From Bacteroidales bacterium (lineage in GTDB: Bacteria > Bacteroidota > Bacteroidia > Bacteroidales > UBA932): 52,613 nucleotides of DNA. Position numbers and translations under genes: made by a program. The stretch covers positions 1 to 52,613 of the forward strand of contig JAQYTJ010000030.1 in assembly GCA_028724885.1 (NCBI GenBank), read 5' to 3'. The notes beneath the pieces are model-generated. The model did no database searches, was not told the DNA's origin, and saw only the letters and a list, made by a program, of their open reading frames with translations. Shown in pieces: positions 25,098-34,388 of this stretch (position 1 is its first letter; each line of letters begins with the position of its first letter).

Positions 25098-27863
25098 CTA
25101 TTTTATGACGAAATTTACAATTTTTCCTGGTACGACGATCACTCTCACTATTTGATGCCCGTTCGTATATTTACCTGTCTGCTCCAAACCCCTTATATGT
25201 TCCTCAACTTCTTTAGGGTTCAGGGATTTAGGAAGATCCACTGTGAACCTCATCTTCCCGTTAAAAGAAACAGGGTAAGTAGCATTATCTTCAGCCGCAA
25301 GTGAGACATTGAAATCAGGGAAATGAGCGTATGTGATGGTCTCATTATGCCCAAGCATCGCCCACAGTTCTTCTGAGATGTGAGGGCAGAAAGGAGATAG
25401 CATTATCGTAAGAGGCTCCAGAATCTCGCGCTTATGACATTTCATGGCAGTAAGATCATTCACGGTAATCATGAATGCGCTGACAGTTGTATTGAAAGAG
25501 AAAGTCTCTATGTCACCTTCTTCCTTGCCAATAAGTTTATGCAGTGCCTTCAGTTCCTCGGGAGAGGCCTTCTCTTCAGTGACCGCGAAGTCGTCCCCAT
25601 TGAAGAACAGTCTCCAGAACTTCTTCAGGAAACGGTTCACTCCGTCTATTCCGTTCGTATCCCACGGCTTGGACTGCTCCACGGGACCAAGGAACATTTC
25701 ATACAGCCTCAATGTGTCAGCGCCATAAGCCTCGCAGATGAGATCCGGATTTACTACGTTGTACATGCTCTTGCTCATCTTCTCTATGGCCCAGCCGCAA
25801 ACATATTCGCCATTTTCTAGCACGAATTCAGCATCCGCAAACTCCGGACGCCATTTTTTGAATGCCTCCAGGTCTAGCCTGTCATTGCGAACGATGTTCA
25901 CGTCCACATGAATTTCAGTCGTCTCGTACTGGTCTTTGAGTCCGTAGGACACGAATTTATTCGTTCCCACTATTCTGTAGACGAAGTTCGAGCGACCCTG
26001 AATCATGCCCTGATTTATGAGTTTCTTGAAAGGCTCATCCTCGCAGACATAACCCAAGTCATAAAGGAACTTGTTCCAGAATCTTGAATATATCAGGTGC
26101 CCTGTCGCATGCTCGGTGCCGCCTATGTACAGGTCGACATTGCGCCAATATTCATCTTTATCCTTATCGACGAGGGCGTTGTCGTCGTGCGGATCCATGT
26201 ATCTCAAGTAATATGCACTGGAGCCTGCAAATCCTGGCATAGTGGATGTCTCAAGAGGACAACCCTCGTATGTCCAGTCCTTTGCCCTGGCGAGAGGCGG
26301 ATCCCCATTCTCAGTAGGCTTGAATTCAGTGATTTCCGGCAGAGTGAGCGGAAGTTTGTCGAAAGGCATAGGTTTAGCCATGCCATCTTCATAATATATC
26401 GGGAACGGCTCTCCCCAATACCTCTGACGGCTGAATATGGCATCTCGAATCCTGTAATTGACTTTCCTGTGCCCTATCCCATGCTTTTCGACATAATCTA
26501 TAGCGGCTGGAATGGCATCTTTCACCTCCATGCCGTCCATGAAACCGGAGTTCATCATGCGTCCTTCCTTCGCATCGAAGCTTTCCTCGCTAACATCGCA
26601 GCCCTCGATGAGAGGGATTATTGGCAAATTGAATTTCTTGGCGAAAGCATAGTCGCGGCTGTCATGAGCAGGAACCGCCATGATTGCCCCTGTGCCGTAG
26701 CCCGATAAGACATATTCTGAAATCCAGATAGGAACCCTCTTACCATTCATGGGATTAACTCCGAATGAGCCACTAAATACGCCAGTGACGGATTTTGTCT
26801 CTGCAAGTCTCTCCCTCTCGGTCTTTTTCTTCACATATTCGAGATATTCGTCAACCGCGGGTTTCTGCTCATGCGTTGTCAGTACTTCCACCAAATCGCT
26901 CTCTGGAGCCAACACCATGAAGGTTACGCCGAACATTGTGTCCGCTCGAGTCGTGAAAATTGTGACATCATGTTCTTCATCTCCATTGTAGCACTTGAAC
27001 ACGGCCTCGCAGCCATAGGATTTACCTATCCAGTTGCGCTGCATTTCTTTTAGCGAATCGGTCCAGTCTATGCGGTCAAGGCCTTCAAGCAGTCTTTCAG
27101 CGTATGCACTGACCCTGAGCTGCCACTGCTTCATCTTTCTCTGCACCACCGGGAAACCTCCGCGAACGGAAATCCCATCCTTAACCTCGTCGTTAGCAAG
27201 CACTGTCCCAAGCTGAGGGCACCAGTTCACAGATGTCTCGCCCTGGTATGCTATCCTGTAATTCATCAGCATGTCTGCCCTCTCTTCCTCCGAGAATGCG
27301 TTCCACTGCTCGGCGGTGAAAGGATCATGCTCGTTGCAAGCGGCATCGACCGTTGAACTTCCGCCTTTTGCGAATGCGTCTTCGAGCACCTGAATCGGGC
27401 GAGCCTTCTGCAAGTTATTATCATACCAGCTGCCAAACATTTTTAAGAAAGCCCACTGCGTCCATTTGTAATATTTGGGATCGCAGGTGCGCACTTCCCT
27501 GTCCCAGTCGTAGGAGAACCCTATCTGGTCCAGCTGCTTACGATAGCGGTTGATGTTATTCACAGTAGTGATTTCAGGGTGCTGACCAGTCTGGATGGCA
27601 TACTGCTCTGCCGGAAGCCCAAATGCATCGTATCCCATAGGGTGAAGCACATTGAAGCCTTTAAGCCTCTTGTAGCGAGAATAAATGTCACTTGCGATAT
27701 ATCCAAGCGGGTGCCCAACATGCAGCCCTGCCCCAGAAGGGTAAGGGAACATGTCCAGCACGTAATATTTTGGCTTCGTTTTGTCTTCCGTGGTCTTGAA
27801 TGTGCCCTCTTCGGCCCATTTTTTCTGCCACTTTTTCTCAATCCTCCTGAAATCGTATTCCAT
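25098..27863 (-). CDS. leuS: Leucyl-tRNA synthetase
   Basis: Charges tRNA-Leu with leucine in the cytoplasm. 921 aa, within the bacterial LeuRS range. The class I signature is HVGH at residues 48-51 (in [15 protein letters not shown]) and the second is [10 protein letters not shown]. The editing domain is present ([12 protein letters not shown] and [19 protein letters not shown]), as is the zinc-finger-like region near [11 protein letters not shown]. It follows the M28-TonB gene by 13 bases and precedes the YitT pair, so a housekeeping synthetase sits inside a mixed envelope-gene transcript. Confidence 0.98.
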   Translation of the reverse strand: MEYDFRRIEKKWQKKWAEEGTFKTTEDKTKPKYYVLDMFPYPSGAGLHVGHPLGYIASDIYSRYKRLKGFNVLHPMGYDAFGLPAEQYAIQTGQHPEITTVNNINRYRKQLDQIGFSYDWDREVRTCDPKYYKWTQWAFLKMFGSWYDNNLQKARPIQVLEDAFAKGGSSTVDAACNEHDPFTAEQWNAFSEEERADMLMNYRIAYQGETSVNWCPQLGTVLANDEVKDGISVRGGFPVVQRKMKQWQLRVSAYAERLLEGLDRIDWTDSLKEMQRNWIGKSYGCEAVFKCYNGDEEHDVTIFTTRADTMFGVTFMVLAPESDLVEVLTTHEQKPAVDEYLEYVKKKTERERLAETKSVTGVFSGSFGVNPMNGKRVPIWISEYVLSGYGTGAIMAVPAHDSRDYAFAKKFNLPIIPLIEGCDVSEESFDAKEGRMMNSGFMDGMEVKDAIPAAIDYVEKHGIGHRKVNYRIRDAIFSRQRYWGEPFPIYYEDGMAKPMPFDKLPLTLPEITEFKPTENGDPPLARAKDWTYEGCPLETSTMPGFAGSSAYYLRYMDPHDDNALVDKDKDEYWRNVDLYIGGTEHATGHLIYSRFWNKFLYDLGYVCEDEPFKKLINQGMIQGRSNFVYRIVGTNKFVSYGLKDQYETTEIHVDVNIVRNDRLDLEAFKKWRPEFADAEFVLENGEYVCGWAIEKMSKSMYNVVNPDLICEAYGADTLRLYEMFLGPVEQSKPWDTNGIDGVNRFLKKFWRLFFNGDDFAVTEEKASPEELKALHKLIGKEEGDIETFSFNTTVSAFMITVNDLTAMKCHKREILEPLTIMLSPFCPHISEELWAMLGHNETITYAHFPDFNVSLAAEDNATYPVSFNGKMRFTVDLPKSLNPKEVEEHIRGLEQTGKYTNGHQIVRVIVVPGKIVNFVIK

Positions 27864-27876
27864 ATATTAATAAAAT

Positions 27877-29232
27877 CTAATTCTCATGTTTTTTTATTCC
27901 GAAAGAGCCTTTTTTCTCCAGCCTGAACTCAACGTAGAGGGTCATCTCTGACTTAACTCTCTTCCCGTCAGACATTCCTGGCTTCCAGTCCGGGGATGCG
28001 CTGATGACCTTAACAGCTTCTGCATCCAGAAGTGGGTCTACGCTTCGGACGACTTTAGCATCCTTCACCTTCCCATCTTCGTCTATTATGAAGCTGACTT
28101 GCACATTGCCTTGTATGCCTTGATTAACAGCCTCCTTCGGGTACTTCAAATAGCTGTATACCCATTTCGTCAAGAAATATCTTGGGTCGGAATGCCCGAA
28201 GAACGTTGGCTTCACGTCACAATCGTAGTAAGGAATAGCTCTGCCAGACCCCTTAGCCTCAGATGGCCTGAATGCTGGTTTAGGCCCATTGGCAAGTGAC
28301 ACAGTGAAATTGTAGACATATTCTAGTTCCCTTTCCATCGTGTCATAATCTATTATGGACTGGGTGTCTCTCTCTGTATCGTGCTCTGGATATATTCCAG
28401 TCGTGAAATATACCGAAGGGATCTCCTTGCCATAGAACGACCTGTGGTCTGACGGATAAGGTTCTTGACCGACAATCTGAGGGGTAATAGGTTGCAGCTT
28501 GCTCGCCTCGGCATTCAGCTGCTGATTCAGATCAGCATTAGATGCCGTGTAGGCGTAGAAGCCAAGACTGCCAGTCCCCACCATATCCAGATTTATCATT
28601 GCGTCAATGTTAGCGACATCGGAGAATGAACGATTCAAGAAATACCAAGACCCAGAGAATGTTTGGCAAGATGCGCCAAAACCTATGAACAGTATAGAAC
28701 GACGAAGAAGCAACTTATTTGTTTCCAGCATTTTAGCCAGCTCCAGCATCATAGCGAGACCGGAAGCATTTCCATTCGCCCCATAATAATTCTTCTCCAC
28801 CTTTCTTCCGTTCACGGTCATGGAACCTATTCCAAGATTATCCATCCTGGCCCCAATGACTATGTAATTCTTAAATAGTTTAGGATCAGAGCCCTGCAGG
28901 AAAGCAACGACATTCCTGGAAGTGAGAGTGTCACCATTATCTTGGCGAATGCCAAATACCTCGCCATCCTTGCCAGAGAGCACGTCAATGCCATATTCCT
29001 TTAGCACATCGGAAACATATTCAGCTGTAGCTCTCTCTCCTTCCGAACCCGCAAGGCGCCCTTCCATGCTAGCAGCAGAAATAGTAGAAATATGCTCCCT
29101 GAGAGCGCTTATGGTTTCAGAATCCTCTAATTCCGCATAGCCACTCTTGAATTGAGCCTGAGCGGAAAAAGTAGCAGTTGCTATTAATATGGCAGCAGCA
29201 ATGCTTTTCATGAACATTCCATATGCTTTCAT
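27877..29232 (-). CDS. M28-peptidase-like protein fused to a TonB C-terminal domain, catalytically degenerate
   Basis: Exported 451-aa protein: signal peptide (cleavage near SAQAQ, residue 27), an M28 aminopeptidase fold (about 45-340) and a TonB C-terminal domain (about 365-445; VSFIIDEDGKVKDAKVVRSV). The fold is recognisable, but metal and catalytic residues are altered: the usual HxD reads R129-M-D131, the bridging Asp of the GADDNASG motif is G154 (GANGNASG), and the EE pair is S188-C189. Only D216 (NLDMVG) and H263 (SDHRSF) remain of the ligand set. It is therefore probably a non-hydrolytic binding protein. It follows the SPOR gene by four bases; ATGs at 29217 and 29211 are alternative starts. 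Confidence 0.82.
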   Translation of the reverse strand: MKAYGMFMKSIAAAILIATATFSAQAQFKSGYAELEDSETISALREHISTISAASMEGRLAGSEGERATAEYVSDVLKEYGIDVLSGKDGEVFGIRQDNGDTLTSRNVVAFLQGSDPKLFKNYIVIGARMDNLGIGSMTVNGRKVEKNYYGANGNASGLAMMLELAKMLETNKLLLRRSILFIGFGASCQTFSGSWYFLNRSFSDVANIDAMINLDMVGTGSLGFYAYTASNADLNQQLNAEASKLQPITPQIVGQEPYPSDHRSFYGKEIPSVYFTTGIYPEHDTERDTQSIIDYDTMERELEYVYNFTVSLANGPKPAFRPSEAKGSGRAIPYYDCDVKPTFFGHSDPRYFLTKWVYSYLKYPKEAVNQGIQGNVQVSFIIDEDGKVKDAKVVRSVDPLLDAEAVKVISASPDWKPGMSDGKRVKSEMTLYVEFRLEKKGSFGIKKHEN

Positions 29233-29236
29233 CTTG

Positions 29237-29767
29237 CTATTCAGTTAAAATCCAGACCTGCGGGGGGCAAAAGGCCTGCCGCTTCAGCTCTTTCAAGGAT
29301 TGGTAGAGCTGAACTGCGTCATTCGTCTTGCAAACGCCCACCACGTTGTAGCCATTCTTCAAAGCGATAATTTCCGCATCATACCCATTTTTAGAATAGG
29401 TCTGGCTACACCGCATGGCATTATCCATATTAGAAAAAGAACCGACGATGATGTAATACTTGCACGGCAGATCGGCAACCGCAAGTCCTCCGAAATTAGA
29501 TGTCGCCATCATCTTGTAACCATTCATTTTCATGGTGTCCAAAGCAGCCACGGAGTCAGCTTCGTGTTTCCTCACGGCAGCTATTGAATCACGTATGGCT
29601 TCCTGCCTGACTTTTTCAGCCTCTGCCTTCCTAGCCGCCATCGCCTCGGCCTTAGCCTCTATTTCTTGAGAAGTAGGCCTGCCAGCGACCTTCCTGAAAA
29701 AGTCGCATCCGGTTGCCATCAAGGCAGCCAATGCCAGAAGAAGAATAGCCTGAAGAATTCTTTGCAT
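29237..29767 (-). CDS. SPOR-domain lipoprotein
   Basis: 176-aa lipoprotein. The signal ends in a lipobox (LMATGC, Cys20), followed by a charged coiled-coil segment rich in Glu, Ala and Lys (about 35-75) and a C-terminal SPOR domain (about 98-175, KYYIIVGSFSNMDNAMRC). SPOR domains bind denuded peptidoglycan at division sites, so a periplasmic role at the septum is likely. The longer frame up to 29860 is rejected because the promoter (-7 box 29773-29780) abuts the ATG at 29767. It leads the transcript containing the M28-TonB gene and leuS. Confidence 0.87.
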   Translation of the reverse strand: MQRILQAILLLALAALMATGCDFFRKVAGRPTSQEIEAKAEAMAARKAEAEKVRQEAIRDSIAAVRKHEADSVAALDTMKMNGYKMMATSNFGGLAVADLPCKYYIIVGSFSNMDNAMRCSQTYSKNGYDAEIIALKNGYNVVGVCKTNDAVQLYQSLKELKRQAFCPPQVWILTE

Positions 29768-29772
29768 GGGTG

Positions 29773-29780
29773 CAAATTTA
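29773..29780 (-). promoter_or_regulatory. -7 box abutting the SPOR lipoprotein start
   Basis: TAAATTTG on the minus strand five bases before the ATG at 29767, just past the terminator of the preceding operon. A leaderless or near-leaderless message is predicted. Confidence 0.55.
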
Positions 29781-29819
29781 ATCATTTTTACGTCCTTTGA
29801 AAATAGCCTTAAAAAGATA

Positions 29820-29854
29820 CAGAAAAGGCTGGCGCAGGAGTCATGCCAGCCTTT
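29820..29854 (-). terminator. Terminator after the outer-membrane barrel gene
   Basis: AAAGGCTGGC (29824-29833) and GCCAGCCTTT (29845-29854) form a 10-bp stem with an 11-nt loop, followed on the minus strand by a U-rich run. It lies 25 bases after the stop at 29879 and ends the M49-DASS-barrel operon. Confidence 0.85.
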
Positions 29855-29878
29855 GAGCATACTGAAAGCGGTATATCC

Positions 29879-31183
29879 CTAGAATGTAAGTTTTGCCATT
29901 CCTAGCATGCGGTGATTCTCGACCCAGCGCTTGTTTTTATTGGCAAGGCCGTGATCATTGAGCTTGTCCAAGTCTCCGTACTCCACTTTCGTGTAGTCAT
30001 ATTCAATTGCAAACGTCAGCTTGCCGATATTGTAGGCAAGAGTAGGAGTCACCCTGAACATCTGGTTCATGTTCTTGAATCCATTAGAAGCGTAGTAGAT
30101 GCTGCCTACGTTGCTGTAGCCATTCGCATCGACCGGAAGTTTGTGCTGCGTTCCAAGAGATTTGATGTAGCCAACCATGCACATCGCCTGCCATTTTTTC
30201 CCGTAGCTTGCAGAAACGAAGCTGGAAGAATTGCGCAGCGGAGTGTACTTGTAGTCAAGCTCGTTTGAAGTGTCGTACTGTGCGTATCCGCTCATCATGC
30301 GAAGATGGTCGCCGCCATGTGCGAGAATTGACTTAGCATTAATCTTGAACAGTCCGTCAGCGTACTGCAGATAAACGAATGGATTGAACATGTTTATCCT
30401 GTCATCTGTCTTAGTCCCCACAGAATGATTATGCGTGTCCTCCGTAAGCTTATAACGAGGGGCCAAGCTTATGAATTCAGTCCCCAATCTCGCAAGGAAT
30501 TTCTTTGAGACGTACGAAACTCCTACGTATGTCTCAGGAACGAGGCTGTACTTAATGTAGTCTTCCGATGCTCCATTAGGTCCGGTAGGCCTGTACTGCA
30601 TAGGATAGAGAATGCCGGCAGTGAAGACAAGGTTCCCGACGGATGCGTCCATCATGATTTGAGGACTCCTGTTAAATGCGTTGAAAGGAGTGCCTGACTC
30701 TAGATTGATTGCATATGGCAGGTCAGCAGCCATTGGATGCCAAGCCTGACCAATCTTAAGGCTGATTGAAGTGCCGCTGCAATTCAAATCCTCCCAGAGC
30801 AGGTTCATATACGCCTGACGGAGCCTCAAAGATGCCGTGCTTCCATTCATGAGATAGAAGTCCGTCTCGATTTTTCCGGATACCTTCATGGATCCGAATT
30901 GATAGCCTTTTACATTGAGGCCTAGCCTGGAGGTTATTGCATAGAACCTGAAAGCAGGATTTGAATAAATGTCCTTCCCTTCGGCATTATTAGTCTTATC
31001 ATAAGGCATGTAATAGAACAAATCTTCGGAACCCGCTTTGCTCTCTCTCGTGTCGAACGCCGCATATGTGCGGAAGAATCCGTACGGCTGCAGGTGGGCA
31101 GTCATGTTATCAGCGCTCTGGGCGAAAGCGGAAGCCGACGCCAGGCAGAGCGATGCCGTTACCATAGTTAAAATCTTTTTCAT
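29879..31183 (-). CDS. Outer-membrane beta-barrel protein (porin-like)
   Basis: 434-aa exported protein with a signal peptide (residues 1-21, ASAFAQ) and a body of alternating amphipathic strands ending in ENHRMLGMAKLTF, the terminal-Phe pattern of outer-membrane barrels. Aromatic girdle residues are frequent, and segments such as SRLGLNVKGYQFGSMKVSGK resemble phosphate- or dicarboxylate-porin-type strands. I do not recognise a named family with certainty. It is the last gene of an operon with a DASS transporter 19 bases upstream, which suggests it passes the same anion across the outer membrane. A strong terminator follows. Confidence 0.75.
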   Translation of the reverse strand: MKKILTMVTASLCLASASAFAQSADNMTAHLQPYGFFRTYAAFDTRESKAGSEDLFYYMPYDKTNNAEGKDIYSNPAFRFYAITSRLGLNVKGYQFGSMKVSGKIETDFYLMNGSTASLRLRQAYMNLLWEDLNCSGTSISLKIGQAWHPMAADLPYAINLESGTPFNAFNRSPQIMMDASVGNLVFTAGILYPMQYRPTGPNGASEDYIKYSLVPETYVGVSYVSKKFLARLGTEFISLAPRYKLTEDTHNHSVGTKTDDRINMFNPFVYLQYADGLFKINAKSILAHGGDHLRMMSGYAQYDTSNELDYKYTPLRNSSSFVSASYGKKWQAMCMVGYIKSLGTQHKLPVDANGYSNVGSIYYASNGFKNMNQMFRVTPTLAYNIGKLTFAIEYDYTKVEYGDLDKLNDHGLANKNKRWVENHRMLGMAKLTF

Positions 31184-31202
31184 GATGAATCAAATTATGT
31201 AT

Positions 31203-32654
31203 CTACTGTGCGAATGGGAATATCTTGGTCAACCAGAAGAAGCCGAGCACGAACCCGACGACTCCGATGATGATTCCCACCTTAGCCATATCTTTTGTCT
31301 GAACAAGTCCGGTAGATGCCGCGATGGCATTTGGAGGAGTAGAAATAGGGAAGCACATCGCAATAGATGCGCAGACGGCGATGAACGAAATCATAGCCTT
31401 GGTGCCGCCAAGAGCAATGAAGCTGGAGTTGTTAGCAGCTGCCGGATCAGCCATGCCCTGCGCCACGACTATAAGTATAGGGATCAGCAAGGCTGCAGTT
31501 GCGGAATTGCTGATGAAATTCGACAGGAAGTAGCAGACGAAACCAGCAACGACCATGACGAGGATCACGGACATAGAGCCAAACGGTATGGCCTCGATTA
31601 GAACTTTCGCAAGGCCGGTGTCCTGCAGGCAGGTACCAAGCGCAAAACCTCCGGCAACCAGCCAAAGCACGCTCCAGTTAATCTCCTTAATGTCTTCTTT
31701 CGTGAATATGCCCGTGCAAGTGAGCACAGCCAGAGGAATCAGAGCCACCACGTTAGAGTTAATCTTGGTGACCTGCTCGGTTGCCCACAGCAGGATCGTT
31801 CCGATGAAAGTAACCCAAACGACAATAGTCTTCCAGTCCGCCTTGCGCTTGTTCTCAGGAATATTAAGTACAACTTCCTTAGACTTGAAAGGGAAGAGCA
31901 CCTGAAGCAGTATCCATGCGAATATGATCATGATGATCACGAAAGGAACCATCCTGACTGCCCACTGCATGAAGGAGACGTCACTTCCAGCCTCGGCAAG
32001 GAATTTGACTGCAGTCGCATTCGGAGGCGTTCCTATCGGGGTTCCAATGCCTCCGATGTTGGCAGCGATAGGAATCGAAAGGGAAAGCCCGATTTTTCCT
32101 TTATCGTCGGACGGAAGGACGGCAAGCACCGGGGCAAGGAATGCAAGCATCATTGCAGCGGTGGCAGTGTTGCTCATGAACATTGAGAAAACTGCTATGA
32201 CGATCAAGAACCCGAGAAGCACAGACCTAGGCTTCTTCCCGAAAGGTGCCAGCATCAATCTTGCCAGAGTCACGTCCAGCCCGTATTTCTGTGCCATGAT
32301 CGCAAGCACGAAACCGCCCAGGAACAGCATAACGACAGGGTCTGCGAAAGCTGCCATAATAGACTTATAGTTCACAAGCTGGCCGTATTTCGGATCGCAG
32401 AAGAATCCTATTCCCTTGTTGGAGACCGTCAGCAAAGCCATGACAATAAGCAGCACGGATGTCGTCCAGTTAGGGATTATCTCAGTGATCCACATGAGGG
32501 CGGCGAAAACGAACATTGCGATGACGCGCTGCTGAGTGACAGTCAGGGCATCAATGCCGAAGAAAGATACAGGAACGCACCACAGGAAAATCGTGATGAG
32601 CAGAACGATTGGCAGAAGTACGGCGTACTTCACGTTGAATTTCTTATCAGCCAT
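31203..32654 (-). CDS. DASS (SLC13) family sodium:anion symporter
   Basis: 483-aa inner-membrane transporter of the divalent-anion:sodium symporter family, which moves C4-dicarboxylates, citrate, sulfate or phosphate. The paired Ser-Asn-Thr motifs that bind sodium and substrate carboxylate are present: MSNTATAAMMLAFLAP in the first repeat and ISNSATAALLIPI in the second, each followed by the PIGTPPNA/ISTPPNAIA hairpin loops. About eleven helices are visible. Substrate cannot be fixed from sequence; dicarboxylate is most likely from the SNT form. It lies between the M49-like lipoprotein and the barrel gene with gaps of 15 and 19 bases. Confidence 0.92.
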   Translation of the reverse strand: MADKKFNVKYAVLLPIVLLITIFLWCVPVSFFGIDALTVTQQRVIAMFVFAALMWITEIIPNWTTSVLLIVMALLTVSNKGIGFFCDPKYGQLVNYKSIMAAFADPVVMLFLGGFVLAIMAQKYGLDVTLARLMLAPFGKKPRSVLLGFLIVIAVFSMFMSNTATAAMMLAFLAPVLAVLPSDDKGKIGLSLSIPIAANIGGIGTPIGTPPNATAVKFLAEAGSDVSFMQWAVRMVPFVIIMIIFAWILLQVLFPFKSKEVVLNIPENKRKADWKTIVVWVTFIGTILLWATEQVTKINSNVVALIPLAVLTCTGIFTKEDIKEINWSVLWLVAGGFALGTCLQDTGLAKVLIEAIPFGSMSVILVMVVAGFVCYFLSNFISNSATAALLIPILIVVAQGMADPAAANNSSFIALGGTKAMISFIAVCASIAMCFPISTPPNAIAASTGLVQTKDMAKVGIIIGVVGFVLGFFWLTKIFPFAQ

Positions 32655-32669
32655 ATCAATTAATAATAA

Positions 32670-34274
32670 TTATTTTTCAAACTCAAACTTTAAATCGATC
32701 GGAATATTTTCAAGACGAATGTTGACAAGGTCCGCCTTGAAATCGTCTGAAAGGCTGCAATACTTTTCCTCGAACTTGGATGCGAACTCATAGTCGCCAG
32801 TAGCCTGTGTCTTAATTATGATTCCAGCAAGGTCGCCAATGAGCGTAAGGGTCTTATCGTAATCAATGGTGTATTTCCCACTGTCGCCCCTCTTAAATGC
32901 CCCATTCATATTCAGATAATTGAATATCATGACATAGGCCCTTCCAAGCTGCGATACCTCTCCGAACCTCTGCGAGCGAACCAGATTTGCGAAGTAAGTT
33001 ATGATGGCATCTTCCTTGGTTGTGAGGCCTGGAATCTTATAGTCATCCAAAAGCTTGCATAGAAGATAAAGACCTGCAGCGCTGGCCTTTGCATCTTCCC
33101 AAGTCAGAGCCTTGTTGCCCAAGGCATCATTGACGCCGCCTTTGCCATTTACGGTTTCCTTAACCCCAAGCCCATGAGCGATTTCACGGAACGCCACGCA
33201 CCAATAGAATGCCTCTTCGCTCAGGTGAACCTGCTGATCGGAATTGAGGACGACCATGCCGACCCCATTCACCACCCTGTTGAATTTTTCAGACATGATG
33301 TTACGCAGAAGGACAGACCTGGTTCCAAGCTGCTTCTGCGAATACGCATCGGTAGGAAGATTCAATGCCATGAGCTTGATGCCAGCATTAGCATGTCCTG
33401 CCATGTAAATGGCATCGAACGTATATATCTCGGAATCGCTTCCGGGGACAAAAGTCTTGTACGCCTCGTCACAAGGCAGCATTTTCTGCAAGTCATCGGC
33501 CATTCCAGTGAATTGGCTCAGCTGCGCTGTGCGCTTCTCATCTTTCAGTAGCACGTACGCATCGTAGGAAGCCTTCAATCCGAACAACTGGTCGTCGTTG
33601 ATTTCGCTAGGGCCGATGATGAGATCCATCTTGCTGTCTTTCACGTCCAGCCATGCCTTGTCTGCAGCAAGGTAATCATCCGTCCTCAAAGCCTCTATTT
33701 TTTTCAAGAGATAATTCTTGACGCTGGCCTTTATGGTGATGTCAGCTGCAGCTTGAAGCTCGCTGGATATCTTTTCGATGTAATCTTTGAAAGCCTCGTG
33801 ATAAGGAACAGAAGCCAATGCTCCAGCACTGTCGCGAACTATCATGGTGTAAGGACTTGTCTTGGACGAATCAGAGAATGCGCCGAATTCTGCTTTCGTC
33901 ATGTCAGCAGGGTAGAAAGCCGCACCCAGCGGCCTCTCGCCATAGCCTTCCACGAACTCCTTACCTGTAACCCTGTCCCAAGGTCCATAGTTGATCATGG
34001 CAAATTCTCTGATGTCCGAATCCTGAATTCCATCCATCAATGCCTTATCGCCGAAGGTCTGTTTCCAATAAATGCTGTCAGCCTGATCAGCAGCGAATTT
34101 GTAAAGATTAAGCACTCCTTTGCCATTGTCGGAAATTCCAGACAGATCAGGAGTAGTGATTTTCACCAAGGCATACTCGTCAGACAATTTCCCTATTTCA
34201 GACTTCTTTTCAGTCTTGCAGGAAACGAAGAGCGCAATCAGAATGCACGCCAGAGCAATTTTTTTCATATTCAA
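32670..34274 (-). CDS. M49 (dipeptidyl peptidase III-like) lipoprotein with altered zinc motif
   Basis: 534-aa lipoprotein (lipobox ALFVSC, Cys19) of the short dipeptidyl peptidase III-like group. Family stretches are seen: NYGPWDRVTGKEF (95-107), AAFYPADMTK, and LIIGPSEINDDQLFGLKASY. The zinc motif, normally HExxHG, reads R363-E-I-A-H367-G; the DNA codon is CGT, one transition away from CAT. The third-ligand region WEDAKAS (392-398) keeps Glu393 but ends in Ser where Asp or Glu is usual. Peptidase activity is doubtful. It opens an operon with a DASS transporter and an outer-membrane barrel, so it may be a surface or periplasmic accessory protein. The second ATG (34268) could also start it. 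Confidence 0.78.
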   Translation of the reverse strand: MNMKKIALACILIALFVSCKTEKKSEIGKLSDEYALVKITTPDLSGISDNGKGVLNLYKFAADQADSIYWKQTFGDKALMDGIQDSDIREFAMINYGPWDRVTGKEFVEGYGERPLGAAFYPADMTKAEFGAFSDSSKTSPYTMIVRDSAGALASVPYHEAFKDYIEKISSELQAAADITIKASVKNYLLKKIEALRTDDYLAADKAWLDVKDSKMDLIIGPSEINDDQLFGLKASYDAYVLLKDEKRTAQLSQFTGMADDLQKMLPCDEAYKTFVPGSDSEIYTFDAIYMAGHANAGIKLMALNLPTDAYSQKQLGTRSVLLRNIMSEKFNRVVNGVGMVVLNSDQQVHLSEEAFYWCVAFREIAHGLGVKETVNGKGGVNDALGNKALTWEDAKASAAGLYLLCKLLDDYKIPGLTTKEDAIITYFANLVRSQRFGEVSQLGRAYVMIFNYLNMNGAFKRGDSGKYTIDYDKTLTLIGDLAGIIIKTQATGDYEFASKFEEKYCSLSDDFKADLVNIRLENIPIDLKFEFEK

Positions 34275-34309
34275 AATCTATTGTATTTTTTTTGATTTCA
34301 AACAGCCTG

Positions 34310-34317
34310 CAAAGTTA
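34310..34317 (-). promoter_or_regulatory. -7 box of the M49-DASS-barrel operon
   Basis: TAACTTTG on the minus strand, about 36 bases upstream of the first ATG at 34274, directly after the gdhA terminator. Confidence 0.6.
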
Positions 34318-34332
34318 ATGAATATTAATTTA

Positions 34333-34368
34333 AAAAAGGCACGACAGAAAAATCAGTCGCGCCTTTTT
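34333..34368 (-). terminator. Terminator of the korA-korB-gdhA operon
   Basis: An 8-bp GC-rich stem on the minus strand (GGCGCGAC with GTCGTGCC, one G-U pair) extended by A-rich and U-rich arms of five bases; the U-run follows the stem. It starts 21 bases after the gdhA stop. Confidence 0.88.
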
Positions 34369-34388
34369 CTTCATTTTTCAGGAATATG

